From Pedobacter westerhofensis (GTDB lineage Bacteria; Bacteroidota; Bacteroidia; Sphingobacteriales; Sphingobacteriaceae): a stretch of DNA of 64,000 bases. Position numbers and translations under genes: made by a program. Positions 36,390-45,037 of this stretch are shown here, in pieces. Where the stretch lies: assembly GCF_900182595.1 (NCBI RefSeq), contig NZ_FXTN01000005.1, positions 186,001-250,000 on the forward strand, given 5' to 3'. Under the pieces are notes generated by a model. The model worked only from the letters and a program-made list of their open reading frames with translations, searched no databases and was not told the origin of the DNA. Numbering within the stretch: position 1 is the stretch's first letter; each line of letters begins with the position of its first letter.

Positions 36390-37388
36390 TTAATTTAACT
36401 GCTCAGTGAGTTCCTGCATCTCAGTAGCCGGGGCATGACCTTCGTAAAGAATGTGGTATACCGCGAGGCAAATTGGCATTTCTACCTTGTATTTGTTGTT
36501 TACGATATGCATACACCGGGCAGCATAATACCCTTCAGCCACCATGTTCATTTCCAGCTGCGCAGATTTAACAGTATAACCTTTGCCCACCATATTGCCG
36601 AAAGTTCTGTTCCTGCTAAACTGGGAGTACGCAGTAACAAGTAAATCACCCAGATAGGCAGACTCCTTGATGTCCCTTGAAATAGGATGGACGGCGTCTA
36701 CAAACCTCTCCATTTCACGCACTGCGTTAGAGATCAGTACGGCCTGGAAATTATCACCATAGCCTAGTCCATGGCAGATACCGCTGGCCACAGCATAGAT
36801 GTTCTTTAAAACGGCACCATATTCTGTACCAAAAATATCATCCGAAATGACGGTTTTCAGGTATCTTGTATTTAGGAGTTTTGAAAAATCCCCTGCCGAT
36901 GCGATGTTGATGGAAGCAATGGTCAGATAGGATAATTTCTCCAGTGCCACTTCCTCTGCATGACAGGGGCCACTGATGACCAGTATATCGTCCAGCGGAA
37001 CACCGAAATGCTCGTTCATAAATTCACCGATAATCTGGTTTTCGTCTGGCACAACCCCTTTAATTGCAGAAACGATCTTTTTGCCACGCAACAACTCAGG
37101 ACTTACATCTTTCAGTGTTTCTTTTAAAAATGCAGCAGGCACGTTCAGGATAATATAATCGGCAGAACCTATAACCTCAGCGATATCTCCTGAGATATGG
37201 CTTGCAGGGATATTGAGTTCTACTGCGCTCAGATATTTAGGGTTATGCTTATATTTCTGCAGGTAAGCAATGGACTCGGCATCGCGTAGCCACCAGTAAA
37301 TTTCCTTTTCAGTAAGATTGTCAGAGAGCATCTTTATGACGGCCGTTGCCCAGCTACCGCCACCAATCATTGCGACTTTTGGTATCAT
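36390..37388 (-). CDS. gpsA: NAD(P)H-dependent glycerol-3-phosphate dehydrogenase
   Basis: GpsA reduces dihydroxyacetone phosphate to glycerol-3-phosphate, the backbone of phospholipids. The 332-residue cytosolic protein has the nucleotide motif IGGGSWATAV (8-17), the catalytic lysine region GAVLKNIYAVASGICHGL, and GDLLVTAYSQFSRNRTFG. Length is standard. It lies downstream of the adaptor gene, but a terminator (37400-37430) separates them, so it probably has its own promoter. Confidence 0.93.
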   Translation of the reverse strand: MIPKVAMIGGGSWATAVIKMLSDNLTEKEIYWWLRDAESIAYLQKYKHNPKYLSAVELNIPASHISGDIAEVIGSADYIILNVPAAFLKETLKDVSPELLRGKKIVSAIKGVVPDENQIIGEFMNEHFGVPLDDILVISGPCHAEEVALEKLSYLTIASINIASAGDFSKLLNTRYLKTVISDDIFGTEYGAVLKNIYAVASGICHGLGYGDNFQAVLISNAVREMERFVDAVHPISRDIKESAYLGDLLVTAYSQFSRNRTFGNMVGKGYTVKSAQLEMNMVAEGYYAARCMHIVNNKYKVEMPICLAVYHILYEGHAPATEMQELTEQLN

Positions 37389-37399
37389 TCTGTATAAAT

Positions 37400-37430
37400 A
37401 AAAAATCCCGGCTTAATGTTTAAACCGGGA
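37400..37430 (-). terminator. intrinsic terminator after the adaptor gene
   Basis: TCCCGG (37406-37411) pairs with CCGGGA (37425-37430), with TTAA/TTAA inner pairing, and a U run on the minus strand. It separates the adaptor from gpsA. Confidence 0.75.
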
Positions 37431-37462
37431 CAAATTACTTATTTTATTGATAAGGCGTTAGT

Positions 37463-38815
37463 TTACTTTTTGCCAGGATCAGCAAAGAGCTTATCCTTAG
37501 TGGTTTTCTCTACCTTCATACCATCCTTCAGTTTGTTCTGAATGGCAGAATATGGTCCGCTTATTACTTCTGTGCCGGCTTTCAATCCTTTTTTGATCTG
37601 GATATACTGGTCGTTCTGAATTCCGGTAACCACTTCTACCTGTTTTACCTTGCCTTCAGCGTAAGTATAAACATACTGTTTAATCGTTTTATCATTCAGC
37701 TTTGTTTTTTGCTTATCGGCATTTGCATCAGGGTTCTTGGCATCGCCTTCATCTTTGCCTCCTTTGGTAAAAACAGACTGTATAGGAACCGACAAACTGG
37801 TTACTGAAGAACTTTCTATATCCACCGTTGCAGAAAGACCTGGCCTGAATGGCGAAGGAAGATCTTTTGCTCCTCCTTTTACCCCGGAGTATGAGTCCGC
37901 AGCGATACGTACTTTAACCACAAAGTTGGTCACCTGATCAGTGCTTGCAGTTGCGGCAGCGGTGCCTACATCTTTCGATGAACTTGCGATCTCTGTCACT
38001 ACACCCTTAAACTTTTTATCTTCAAAAGCATCTACTTCAATCACAGCACTGTCGCCTACATTTACACGGTTGATATCATTCTCATTTACATCCACGTTCA
38101 CTTCCATAGATGTTAAGTTTGAAATCCTCATGATTTCTGTACCTGCAAACTGGGCAGTACCCAGAATCCTGTCTCCCAATTCTACCGAAAGCTTGGAAAT
38201 CACCCCGTCAACAGGCGCAAAGATCGTTGCTTTGGCTAGATTCGCACTTGCTTCCTGAACATTGGCACCTGATGTTTCAAGATTAAATTTCGCAGCGATC
38301 AGTGACTGCTTGGCACCTTCAAGATTAGTTGTTGCCGTAACAAAGGCTGCTTTTGCCGCATCAAATTCAGCAACAGAGATTACTTTCTTTTTGAAAAGCT
38401 CAACGTTACGTTTATATATACCCTGTTCGTTGGCGAAACTGGCCTTAGACTGCTCCAGTACCTGCGCAGCCGAAGCCACACTTGCCTTCTGCGAACTGTA
38501 CGATGCACTGGCCCTGTCAAAACCCGAGCGCAGCACGTCTGGCCTTACTTTAAACAGGAGCTGTCCCTTCTTCACAATATCACCTTCCTTCACCAGCAAC
38601 TCTACCACTTCTCCGGAAACTTCGGAACTCAGTTTAACTTCCGTTTCGGGCTGTACTTTTCCGCTGGCAGTAACGGTTTCTATAATTCTCCGGCTTGCTG
38701 CTTTCTCTACGGTAACCTTCTCCATCTTTTCACCGCCAATCAAGCCCGTCAGCTTTGCTACAACCAGCAGAGCGATGAGTACGCCTACAGTGATGAGTAT
38801 GTGTTTTAATTTCAT
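37463..38815 (-). CDS. periplasmic adaptor subunit of an efflux pump (MacA/HlyD family)
   Basis: The 450-residue membrane-fusion protein has an N-terminal membrane anchor (about 5-25), the lipoyl-like half motif VKEGDIVKKGQLLF, a long alpha-hairpin (about 100-200), the second half motif ATIFAPVDGVISKLS and a beta-barrel domain (about 215-330). A low-complexity charged insert follows (KDEGDAKNPDANADKQK). It bridges an inner-membrane pump to TolC. tolC lies upstream in the same operon, 132 nt away. No pump gene is next to it. Confidence 0.9.
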   Translation of the reverse strand: MKLKHILITVGVLIALLVVAKLTGLIGGEKMEKVTVEKAASRRIIETVTASGKVQPETEVKLSSEVSGEVVELLVKEGDIVKKGQLLFKVRPDVLRSGFDRASASYSSQKASVASAAQVLEQSKASFANEQGIYKRNVELFKKKVISVAEFDAAKAAFVTATTNLEGAKQSLIAAKFNLETSGANVQEASANLAKATIFAPVDGVISKLSVELGDRILGTAQFAGTEIMRISNLTSMEVNVDVNENDINRVNVGDSAVIEVDAFEDKKFKGVVTEIASSSKDVGTAAATASTDQVTNFVVKVRIAADSYSGVKGGAKDLPSPFRPGLSATVDIESSSVTSLSVPIQSVFTKGGKDEGDAKNPDANADKQKTKLNDKTIKQYVYTYAEGKVKQVEVVTGIQNDQYIQIKKGLKAGTEVISGPYSAIQNKLKDGMKVEKTTKDKLFADPGKK

Positions 38816-38842
38816 CTGATTTTATTTTGTTTTTAGTTGTTT

Positions 38843-38915
38843 GATGGAGCCTTGGTTTTTCAAATTAATTATTGCTCTGAGAGCTTAATAATTAATTTGA
38901 AAAAGGCGGGTTCAT
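38843..38915 (-). repeat. palindromic element with conserved flanks, copy B
   Basis: An 18-bp perfect stem (38856-38873 with 38887-38904) with an inner GCTC/GAGC pairing. It is bracketed by GATGGAGCCTT and AAGGCGGGTTCAT, the same flanks as copy A at 27299-27348 although the stem sequence differs. It lies between tolC and the adaptor gene, 28 nt before the adaptor start. It could be a small mobile element or a regulatory hairpin. Confidence 0.6.
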
Positions 38916-38947
38916 TGTAATTTATTTATTTGTCTGGGTTTTTATTT

Positions 38948-40318
38948 TTAAAAATTAATCTGCCGGCCTAAGTAATAGTCTATCACCTTGGATCTGAACA
39001 ACAGATCGTATTTAGCCTGTATAAAATCGGTCTCTGCTTTATTTCTGTTGGTCCTTGAAGTATTGTAGTCGAGTGAATTTACCAGCCCCACATTGTAGCG
39101 CTGCTCTATTACATTGAAAGCGTCCTTCTGGGCATTAAATGTATTTAAGGTAGAGCTATAACGGCTGTCTGCGGCCCTAAGATCGGCAATTGCCTGTGCA
39201 ATCACTTTGTACAGATTGTTTTTAGTCAGATTTTCCTGCAGCTTATAATCTTCATAATTGATCTTTGCCCTTTTTACATTTGAACGGGCCTGAAGACCAT
39301 TGAATATAGGGATCTGCAGATTAAGGCCTATCCCCTGGTTAAATCTTGAACTCACCTGGTCAAAGAAATGCTGGTTCTGGCTTTCAGCAGCAAGCAGGTA
39401 GGAATACGAAGAACCCAGGTTGGCACCAAATGAAATTTTTGGGGTAAGCGCGCCCCTGGCTACAGCGATACCTTTCTCTGCTGCCTGTCTATTTAAACCA
39501 GCCAGTTTTACATCAGGGAAAACGCTCATTGCCGAATTGAAAACGTCATTTACGTTAAATACCTTTTGTGCCATTGCAATATCCTGAACGGTTGGGGCCA
39601 CAACATTATACTCATTGGTATCTGTCCGCATTTCCATCAGCTGGGACAAGGTCAAATAAGAAATGGTAAGCTGATTCTGCGCATTGGTTACATTCAGCTC
39701 TGCAGTAGCCGCCTGGGCCTTTGCCTGAGATACATCTGCCACTGTTTTATTACCGGCATCCATCAGTGCTTCTTCTCTTTCTTCAGTTTGCTGTGCAACC
39801 AATAGCTGCTCCTTGGAAGCTTTTAAAAGCTCCACATTAAAAACCACCTGAAAATAAGACGTTACCACCTGCAGGATCAGATCATTCTTCACTTTATCAA
39901 GGTTACTGTTACCGGCGTCCAGCAGGATCTTGTTCTGTCTGATCTGGTTAATCTTCGAAAGGCCACCGAATACATCCACAGAGGTGCTTAAGGTACCGCT
40001 TCCCTGGTAAAACTTCTGATTTACCACCTGAAATGTTGTACTGTTCAAACCACGTCCAAAACTGAGGCTGTTATCAGCGCTTGCATTTAAACTGGGATAA
40101 AGCGCTGCTTTGGATTGCTGCAGGTCTACCGCTGCAGAAGACACACTGAGCACCGCCCTTTTGATATTCAGGTTATTTTGCAGCATTCTTTCAATGGCCT
40201 GCTGTATAGTTAATGTTTCTTGTGCCTGCGCGGACACTGAGAACCCCAGACTCAGGAACCCAATGGCGGCTGCGAATGTATATTTTGACAACAGACTATT
40301 GTTAGTAAACATTTTCAT
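38948..40318 (-). CDS. TolC-family outer-membrane efflux protein
   Basis: The 456-residue outer-membrane factor has a signal peptide (about 1-32, ending AQAQ) and two internal repeats of the OEP fold, each with long periplasmic coiled-coil helices and two barrel strands. LTIQQAIERMLQNN is the usual opening. It forms a trimeric channel. The gene is upstream of the adaptor gene on the same strand, so both are likely one operon. The inner-membrane pump partner must be elsewhere. Confidence 0.92.
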   Translation of the reverse strand: MKMFTNNSLLSKYTFAAAIGFLSLGFSVSAQAQETLTIQQAIERMLQNNLNIKRAVLSVSSAAVDLQQSKAALYPSLNASADNSLSFGRGLNSTTFQVVNQKFYQGSGTLSTSVDVFGGLSKINQIRQNKILLDAGNSNLDKVKNDLILQVVTSYFQVVFNVELLKASKEQLLVAQQTEEREEALMDAGNKTVADVSQAKAQAATAELNVTNAQNQLTISYLTLSQLMEMRTDTNEYNVVAPTVQDIAMAQKVFNVNDVFNSAMSVFPDVKLAGLNRQAAEKGIAVARGALTPKISFGANLGSSYSYLLAAESQNQHFFDQVSSRFNQGIGLNLQIPIFNGLQARSNVKRAKINYEDYKLQENLTKNNLYKVIAQAIADLRAADSRYSSTLNTFNAQKDAFNVIEQRYNVGLVNSLDYNTSRTNRNKAETDFIQAKYDLLFRSKVIDYYLGRQINF

Positions 40319-40394
40319 AATTCTAATTTCACAATATTAAGATAAACAACTCATTTCATTTTGTAATTTTCCCAGTACAAGCACCGATTTTTAT

Positions 40395-40402
40395 TACATT
40401 TG
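40395..40402 (+). promoter_or_regulatory. -7 element of the deacetylase gene
   Basis: TACATTTG matches TAnnTTTG and ends 3 nt before the ATG at 40406, again implying a very short or absent leader. Confidence 0.35.
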
Positions 40403-40405
40403 GTG

Positions 40406-41023
40406 ATGTACCTGGTTAAATCTCCTCTTTTATTAAAATGGTATTACCCATCATTAGTCTGGAACAAAAGCCGCAACGAAAAAGTCATTTATTTAACCTT
40501 TGACGATGGACCCATACCGGTTGTTACAGACTTTGTTTTAAATACTTTAAAAAGTTTCAATTGCAAGGCAACTTTCTTTTGCATCGGAGATAATATCTCT
40601 AAACATCCGGAAATATTTGAACGGGTCAAAAACGATGGGCACGCCATCGGAAACCATACTTTTAACCATTTAAAAGGCTGGAAAACAGCAGACGACCTTT
40701 ACATCAGCAATTTTCAGCAATGCCAGCAGCTCACCCGATCCAACCTCTTCAGACCCCCTTACGGAAGGATCAAAAAATCTCAGATCTCCTATCTTAAAAC
40801 GATAAATCCCGACCTTAGGATCATCATGTGGGATGTTTTAAGCGGAGATTTTGACCTTAATCTTTCTCCGGAGAAATGTTATGAGAATGTTGTCCGCCAT
40901 ACAGGCAACGGTTCTATCATTGTATTTCATGACAGCCTCAAAGCATTTGACCGGCTTCGGTTTGCCCTGCCCGCTGCGCTCAGTTTCTTTACCAAACAGG
41001 GTTATCAGTTTCATACGCTATAA
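40406..41023 (+). CDS. polysaccharide deacetylase (NodB homology)
   Basis: The 205-residue protein is a single NodB-type deacetylase domain, probably acting on N-acetylated glycans such as peptidoglycan or chitin-like oligomers. Motifs in order: TFDDGP (31-36), the metal-binding NHTFNH, RPPYG, WDVLSGDFD and IIVFHDS. No signal peptide is evident, though a hydrophobic start could anchor it. In-frame TTG and GTG codons precede the ATG at 40406. It stands alone, followed by the structured region and aconitase. Confidence 0.88.
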   Translation: MYLVKSPLLLKWYYPSLVWNKSRNEKVIYLTFDDGPIPVVTDFVLNTLKSFNCKATFFCIGDNISKHPEIFERVKNDGHAIGNHTFNHLKGWKTADDLYISNFQQCQQLTRSNLFRPPYGRIKKSQISYLKTINPDLRIIMWDVLSGDFDLNLSPEKCYENVVRHTGNGSIIVFHDSLKAFDRLRFALPAALSFFTKQGYQFHTL

Positions 41024-41090
41024 TTTTCGGCAGCTGACACGAAGTTCAGGCCAGAAATCATAAACCGTCAATAACGCTGTCCTGCAACAC

Positions 41091-41197
41091 TTTAAAAGCC
41101 CCCTAAAACAAGGCAGTGTCCGTTTATGAACGAATCCGTTCAGTAACGGACAGCAATTTAAGATCAGGGGCACAAGCCCCGCCAGAAGGCTTTTATT
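41091..41197 (+). ncRNA. candidate multibranched structured RNA upstream of aconitase
   Basis: A closing stem (TAAAAGCC at 41093-41100 with GGCTTTTA at 41188-41195) encloses two hairpins. The first pairs TGTCCGTT (41117-41124) with AACGGACA (41145-41152) and inner TGAACG (41127-41132) with CGTTCA (41137-41142). The second pairs GGGGC (41167-41171) with GCCCC (41176-41180). A small CCT/AGG pair may form a third arm. The organisation resembles a riboswitch or small RNA, but no known family fits. It may be part of the aconitase leader or an independent RNA. Confidence 0.35.
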
Positions 41198-41309
41198 TAG
41201 AACATATATAAATAATATAATGATATCAATATGATGCCCTTAGCCTGTTTTTTTTTGTAAATTCGCTAGAAATTTAATCTAATATATTACCTTTTAACAC
41301 ATATTATCA

Positions 41310-43577
41310 ATGGCTTTTGATATTGAAATGATCAAAAAGGTGTATGCAAACTTTGGCCCCCGCGTTGAGGCGGCACGTAAACTAGTAGGCAGACCTTTAA
41401 CACTCTCAGAAAAAATCTTATATACCCACCTTTGGGACGAAAACACGAACACCTCTTATGTAAGGGGAACGGACTATGTAGATTTTGCTCCTGACCGTGT
41501 AGCAATGCAGGATGCAACAGCCCAGATGGCTTTGTTGCAGTTCATGCAGGCTGGAAGGCCTAAAGTTGCCGTACCTTCAACAGTACATTGTGATCACCTG
41601 ATCACTGCAAAATTTGGTGCAGAAATAGATTTACCGGCAGCAAATACAGAGAGTAAAGAAGTATTTGATTTCCTTGCTTCGGTATCCAACAAATATGGTA
41701 TTGGTTTCTGGAAACCCGGAGCTGGTATTATCCACCAGGTAGTTCTGGAAAACTATGCATTCCCTGGCGGAATGATGATCGGTACCGATTCACACACTGT
41801 AAATGCAGGCGGATTGGGAATGGTTGCAATTGGTGTTGGTGGTGCTGATGCCTGCGATGTAATGGCAGGATTACCATGGGAGCTTAAATTCCCTAAATTA
41901 ATCGGAGTAAAACTCACCGGAAAATTAAACGGCTGGGCTTCTCCCAAAGATGTGATCTTAAAAGTAGCAGGTATCCTTACTGTAAAAGGTGGTACCGGTG
42001 CTATTGTTGAATATTTTGGCGAAGGCGCTACAAGCATGAGCTGTACCGGTAAAGGAACCATTTGTAATATGGGTGCCGAAATTGGTGCAACAACTTCTAC
42101 TTTCGGATATGACGAGAGCATGGAACGTTACCTTCGTGCAACAGACAGAGCTGATGTAGCTGATGCTGCCAACGCAGTAAAAGAACACCTTACTGGCGAT
42201 GCTGAGGTATATGCTGAGCCTGATAAATTCTTCGACCAGTTAATCGAAATTGACCTGTCAACTCTTGAGCCTTACCTGAATGGTCCTTTTACTCCGGATC
42301 TGGCCACACCAATTTCTAAAATGAAAGAAGTGGCAGCAGCAAACGGATGGCCAATGAAAATTGATGTAGGACTGATCGGTTCTTGTACAAACTCTTCTTA
42401 CGAAGATATTTCAAGAGCAGTAAGTGTTGCAAAACAAGTTGCTTCAAAAGGGCTGACAGCTAAAGCAGAATACTGCATCAATCCGGGATCTGAACGCGTG
42501 CGTTTTACGATTGCCCGTGACGGATTCTTAGATGTATTCAACCAGATTGGTGCAAAAGTGTTTACCAACGCATGCGGACCGTGTATTGGAATGTGGGACA
42601 GGGTTGGTGCGGAAAAACAGGAGAAAAACACAATCGTTCACTCTTTCAACCGTAACTTTGCCAAGCGTGCCGATGGTAACCCTAACACCTTTGCTTTTGT
42701 TGGTTCACCAGAACTGGTAACTGCTTTGGCTATTGCAGGTGATCTGAGCTTTAATCCATTAACAGATACCTTAACCAATGCAAACGGCGAGCAGGTAATG
42801 CTTGACGAACCTACGGGTGATGAACTGCCAACACGCGGTTTTGATGTGGATGACGATGGTTATCAGCAACCGGCTGCTGACGGAAGCGGTGTACAGGTTT
42901 TAGTATCTCCAACGTCGAGCAGGCTGCAGTTGCTTGATCCTTTTACCCCTTGGGAAGGCACAGATCTTAAAGGATTGAGATTGCTGATCAAAGCTAAAGG
43001 AAAATGTACTACTGACCATATTTCTATGGCTGGCCCATGGTTAAAATTCCGTGGCCACCTTGACAATATCTCCAACAACATGCTGATCGGTGCCGTCAAC
43101 TTCTTTAATGACAAAACTGATGATGTAAAAAACCTGCTGACTGAAGAATACGGACCAGTTCCTGCTACTCAGCGCGCATATAAAGCTGCTGGTATCGGAA
43201 CTATAGTTGTCGGCGACGAAAACTATGGTGAAGGTTCATCACGCGAGCATGCTGCAATGGAGCCGCGTCACCTGGGTGTTCGTGCCGTATTGGTAAAATC
43301 ATTTGCACGTATCCACGAAACCAACCTTAAAAAACAAGGTATGCTTGGATTAACATTCGCAAATAAAGAGGACTATGAGAAAATCCGTGAAGACGATGCG
43401 ATCGATATCGTAGGTTTAACTACTTTCACTCCTAACGTACCTTTAACACTTGTGTTAAACCATACTGATGGTTCTAAAGAAGAATTCCCGGTTAACCACA
43501 GTTATAATGCACAGCAAATCGAATGGTTCAAAGCCGGCGGTGCATTAAACATTATCCGCAGACAAGTAGTAGCATAA
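41310..43577 (+). CDS. aconitate hydratase (mitochondrial-type)
   Basis: It interconverts citrate and isocitrate in the TCA cycle with a [4Fe-4S] cluster. The 755-residue protein resembles mitochondrial aconitase more than AcnA or AcnB. Cluster cysteines are Cys359 in [12 protein letters not shown] and Cys422 and Cys425 in [30 protein letters not shown] and the C-terminal swivel domain motif [14 protein letters not shown] are present. Length is normal. A bidirectional terminator follows. The 286-nt upstream gap contains the structured element. Confidence 0.96.
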   Translation: MAFDIEMIKKVYANFGPRVEAARKLVGRPLTLSEKILYTHLWDENTNTSYVRGTDYVDFAPDRVAMQDATAQMALLQFMQAGRPKVAVPSTVHCDHLITAKFGAEIDLPAANTESKEVFDFLASVSNKYGIGFWKPGAGIIHQVVLENYAFPGGMMIGTDSHTVNAGGLGMVAIGVGGADACDVMAGLPWELKFPKLIGVKLTGKLNGWASPKDVILKVAGILTVKGGTGAIVEYFGEGATSMSCTGKGTICNMGAEIGATTSTFGYDESMERYLRATDRADVADAANAVKEHLTGDAEVYAEPDKFFDQLIEIDLSTLEPYLNGPFTPDLATPISKMKEVAAANGWPMKIDVGLIGSCTNSSYEDISRAVSVAKQVASKGLTAKAEYCINPGSERVRFTIARDGFLDVFNQIGAKVFTNACGPCIGMWDRVGAEKQEKNTIVHSFNRNFAKRADGNPNTFAFVGSPELVTALAIAGDLSFNPLTDTLTNANGEQVMLDEPTGDELPTRGFDVDDDGYQQPAADGSGVQVLVSPTSSRLQLLDPFTPWEGTDLKGLRLLIKAKGKCTTDHISMAGPWLKFRGHLDNISNNMLIGAVNFFNDKTDDVKNLLTEEYGPVPATQRAYKAAGIGTIVVGDENYGEGSSREHAAMEPRHLGVRAVLVKSFARIHETNLKKQGMLGLTFANKEDYEKIREDDAIDIVGLTTFTPNVPLTLVLNHTDGSKEEFPVNHSYNAQQIEWFKAGGALNIIRRQVVA

Positions 43578-43597
43578 TTGCTGCCTGATCTATATAC

Positions 43598-43626
43598 AAA
43601 AGCTCCCGTATCATGCGGGAGCTTTT
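43598..43626. terminator. bidirectional terminator between aconitase and GH1 genes
   Basis: AAAAGCTCCCG (43598-43608) pairs with CGGGAGCTTTT (43616-43626) over a 7-nt loop, with T runs in both directions. It lies between convergent genes. Confidence 0.85.
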
Positions 43627-43627
43627 T

Positions 43628-44971
43628 TTATGCCTGTTTTTTTAAGAACTCCTGCCACCAGTAGCCTGATGATTTAATTGTCCGTTTCTGGGTTTTGAAA
43701 TCATTGTATACCAGTCCGAATCTGGCATTATACCCTTCGGCCCATTCAAAGTTGTCCATCAGTGTCCATGCCATATATCCGGTAATATTCATACCGTCCT
43801 GTTTAGCTCTCAGCAATGCGGCCAGATAAAGTTCAAAATATTCGATACGTTCTGTATCATCAACTTTTCCGTCAATGAATTTATCATGGTAGGCAGCCCC
43901 TCCCTCTGTGATCATCAGGCTCCTGATTTTAGGATAGGAGGCAAACTGTTTAATGATATTATAGAAGCTGTCGGCATTAACCTCCCAGCCCATTGCCGTA
44001 TAGGGTTTCTTTCTGCTTTTGGCTTTCACTTCCCAGGCCTGCAGCGTAGGGATAAAAGCATTGTATTTAATGGTCAGCGGAAAGTAGTTCTGTATGCCTA
44101 TAAAATCGAAATCAAAAGTTAAGCGTTCCGTGTGCCGCCAGGTAGAATGTGAAATGGCAAATTTTTCCATCACCTCCCAGTCTTCACCGGGATAGCCCAT
44201 TCCAAGGGCGGGTTCCACAAATAACCTGTTCATCAGGCAATCTACCCGCGAAGCAGCCAGGATGTCACTGTCGCTCTGCGTATACGGAACAATCTCCGCG
44301 CAGGAATAGGTAGTACCGATATTCGCAGCAGGAACTTCTGCCCTTAAAATTCTTCCCCCGTCTGCCTGCGCAATAGCGGTATGGTGCACAGCCGAGAAGA
44401 AATTGGTGAGCCCTGTTTTACCAGGCGCATGCACGCCCAGCATATATCCAAGCGAAGTAAAACCAAATGGCTCATTGAGCACCATCCAGTTTTTCACTTT
44501 ATCTCCATAGGTTTTGGCACACAGCAGCACAAAAGCATTAAAAGCTGTATTGATCCCAAATGCCGTCCAGCCCCCCTCCTGTTCCAAAGCCTCGGGAAGG
44601 TCCCAGTGGTACAGCGTGATGTAGGGGACAAGCCCCTGCTCAAGGCATTCATCAATCACATTGTGATAAAACCTGATACCCTCTTCGTTCACAAGCCCAT
44701 CTCCATCCGGCAAAATACGGGGCCAGGAGATCGAAAATCTGAATACTGAGAATCCCAGTAGCTTTACCAGTGCAATATCTTCGTTATAGCGGTGGTAGAA
44801 GTCGCAGGCCATTGCCAGGTGATGCCCCTTTTTGATCTTTCCTGAACGTTTGGAAAAAGTATCCCATATGGACGGCCCCTTGCCATACATATCTGAGGCT
44901 CCTTCTATCTGTGCGGCAGCCGTGGCTACTCCCCAGGAAAAATCATTACCGAAATCCGATGCTTTGATCAT
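43628..44971 (-). CDS. GH1-family beta-glucosidase
   Basis: The 447-residue TIM-barrel glycosidase has FSWGVATAAAQIEGA at the start, acid/base Glu167 in VLNEPFGF, and the nucleophile Glu356 in MITEGGAAY. The usual motif there is ITENG, so asparagine is replaced by glycine next to the nucleophile. WTLMDNFEWAEGYNARFGL is the C-terminal family signature. Without a signal peptide it is cytosolic and would hydrolyse imported beta-glucosides. It is monocistronic and convergent with aconitase. Confidence 0.93.
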   Translation of the reverse strand: MIKASDFGNDFSWGVATAAAQIEGASDMYGKGPSIWDTFSKRSGKIKKGHHLAMACDFYHRYNEDIALVKLLGFSVFRFSISWPRILPDGDGLVNEEGIRFYHNVIDECLEQGLVPYITLYHWDLPEALEQEGGWTAFGINTAFNAFVLLCAKTYGDKVKNWMVLNEPFGFTSLGYMLGVHAPGKTGLTNFFSAVHHTAIAQADGGRILRAEVPAANIGTTYSCAEIVPYTQSDSDILAASRVDCLMNRLFVEPALGMGYPGEDWEVMEKFAISHSTWRHTERLTFDFDFIGIQNYFPLTIKYNAFIPTLQAWEVKAKSRKKPYTAMGWEVNADSFYNIIKQFASYPKIRSLMITEGGAAYHDKFIDGKVDDTERIEYFELYLAALLRAKQDGMNITGYMAWTLMDNFEWAEGYNARFGLVYNDFKTQKRTIKSSGYWWQEFLKKQA

Positions 44972-45037
44972 ATGTTCATGATGTAGATGCCAATATGAGG
45001 ATTTAGTGTTAACTCCCTGTTAACGATGAGGGATAAC

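Noticed and set aside
38262..38819. 185-codon frame antisense to the adaptor gene
   Set aside because: Low-complexity Ser/Ala/Thr-rich shadow of the Lys/Ala-rich adaptor frame.
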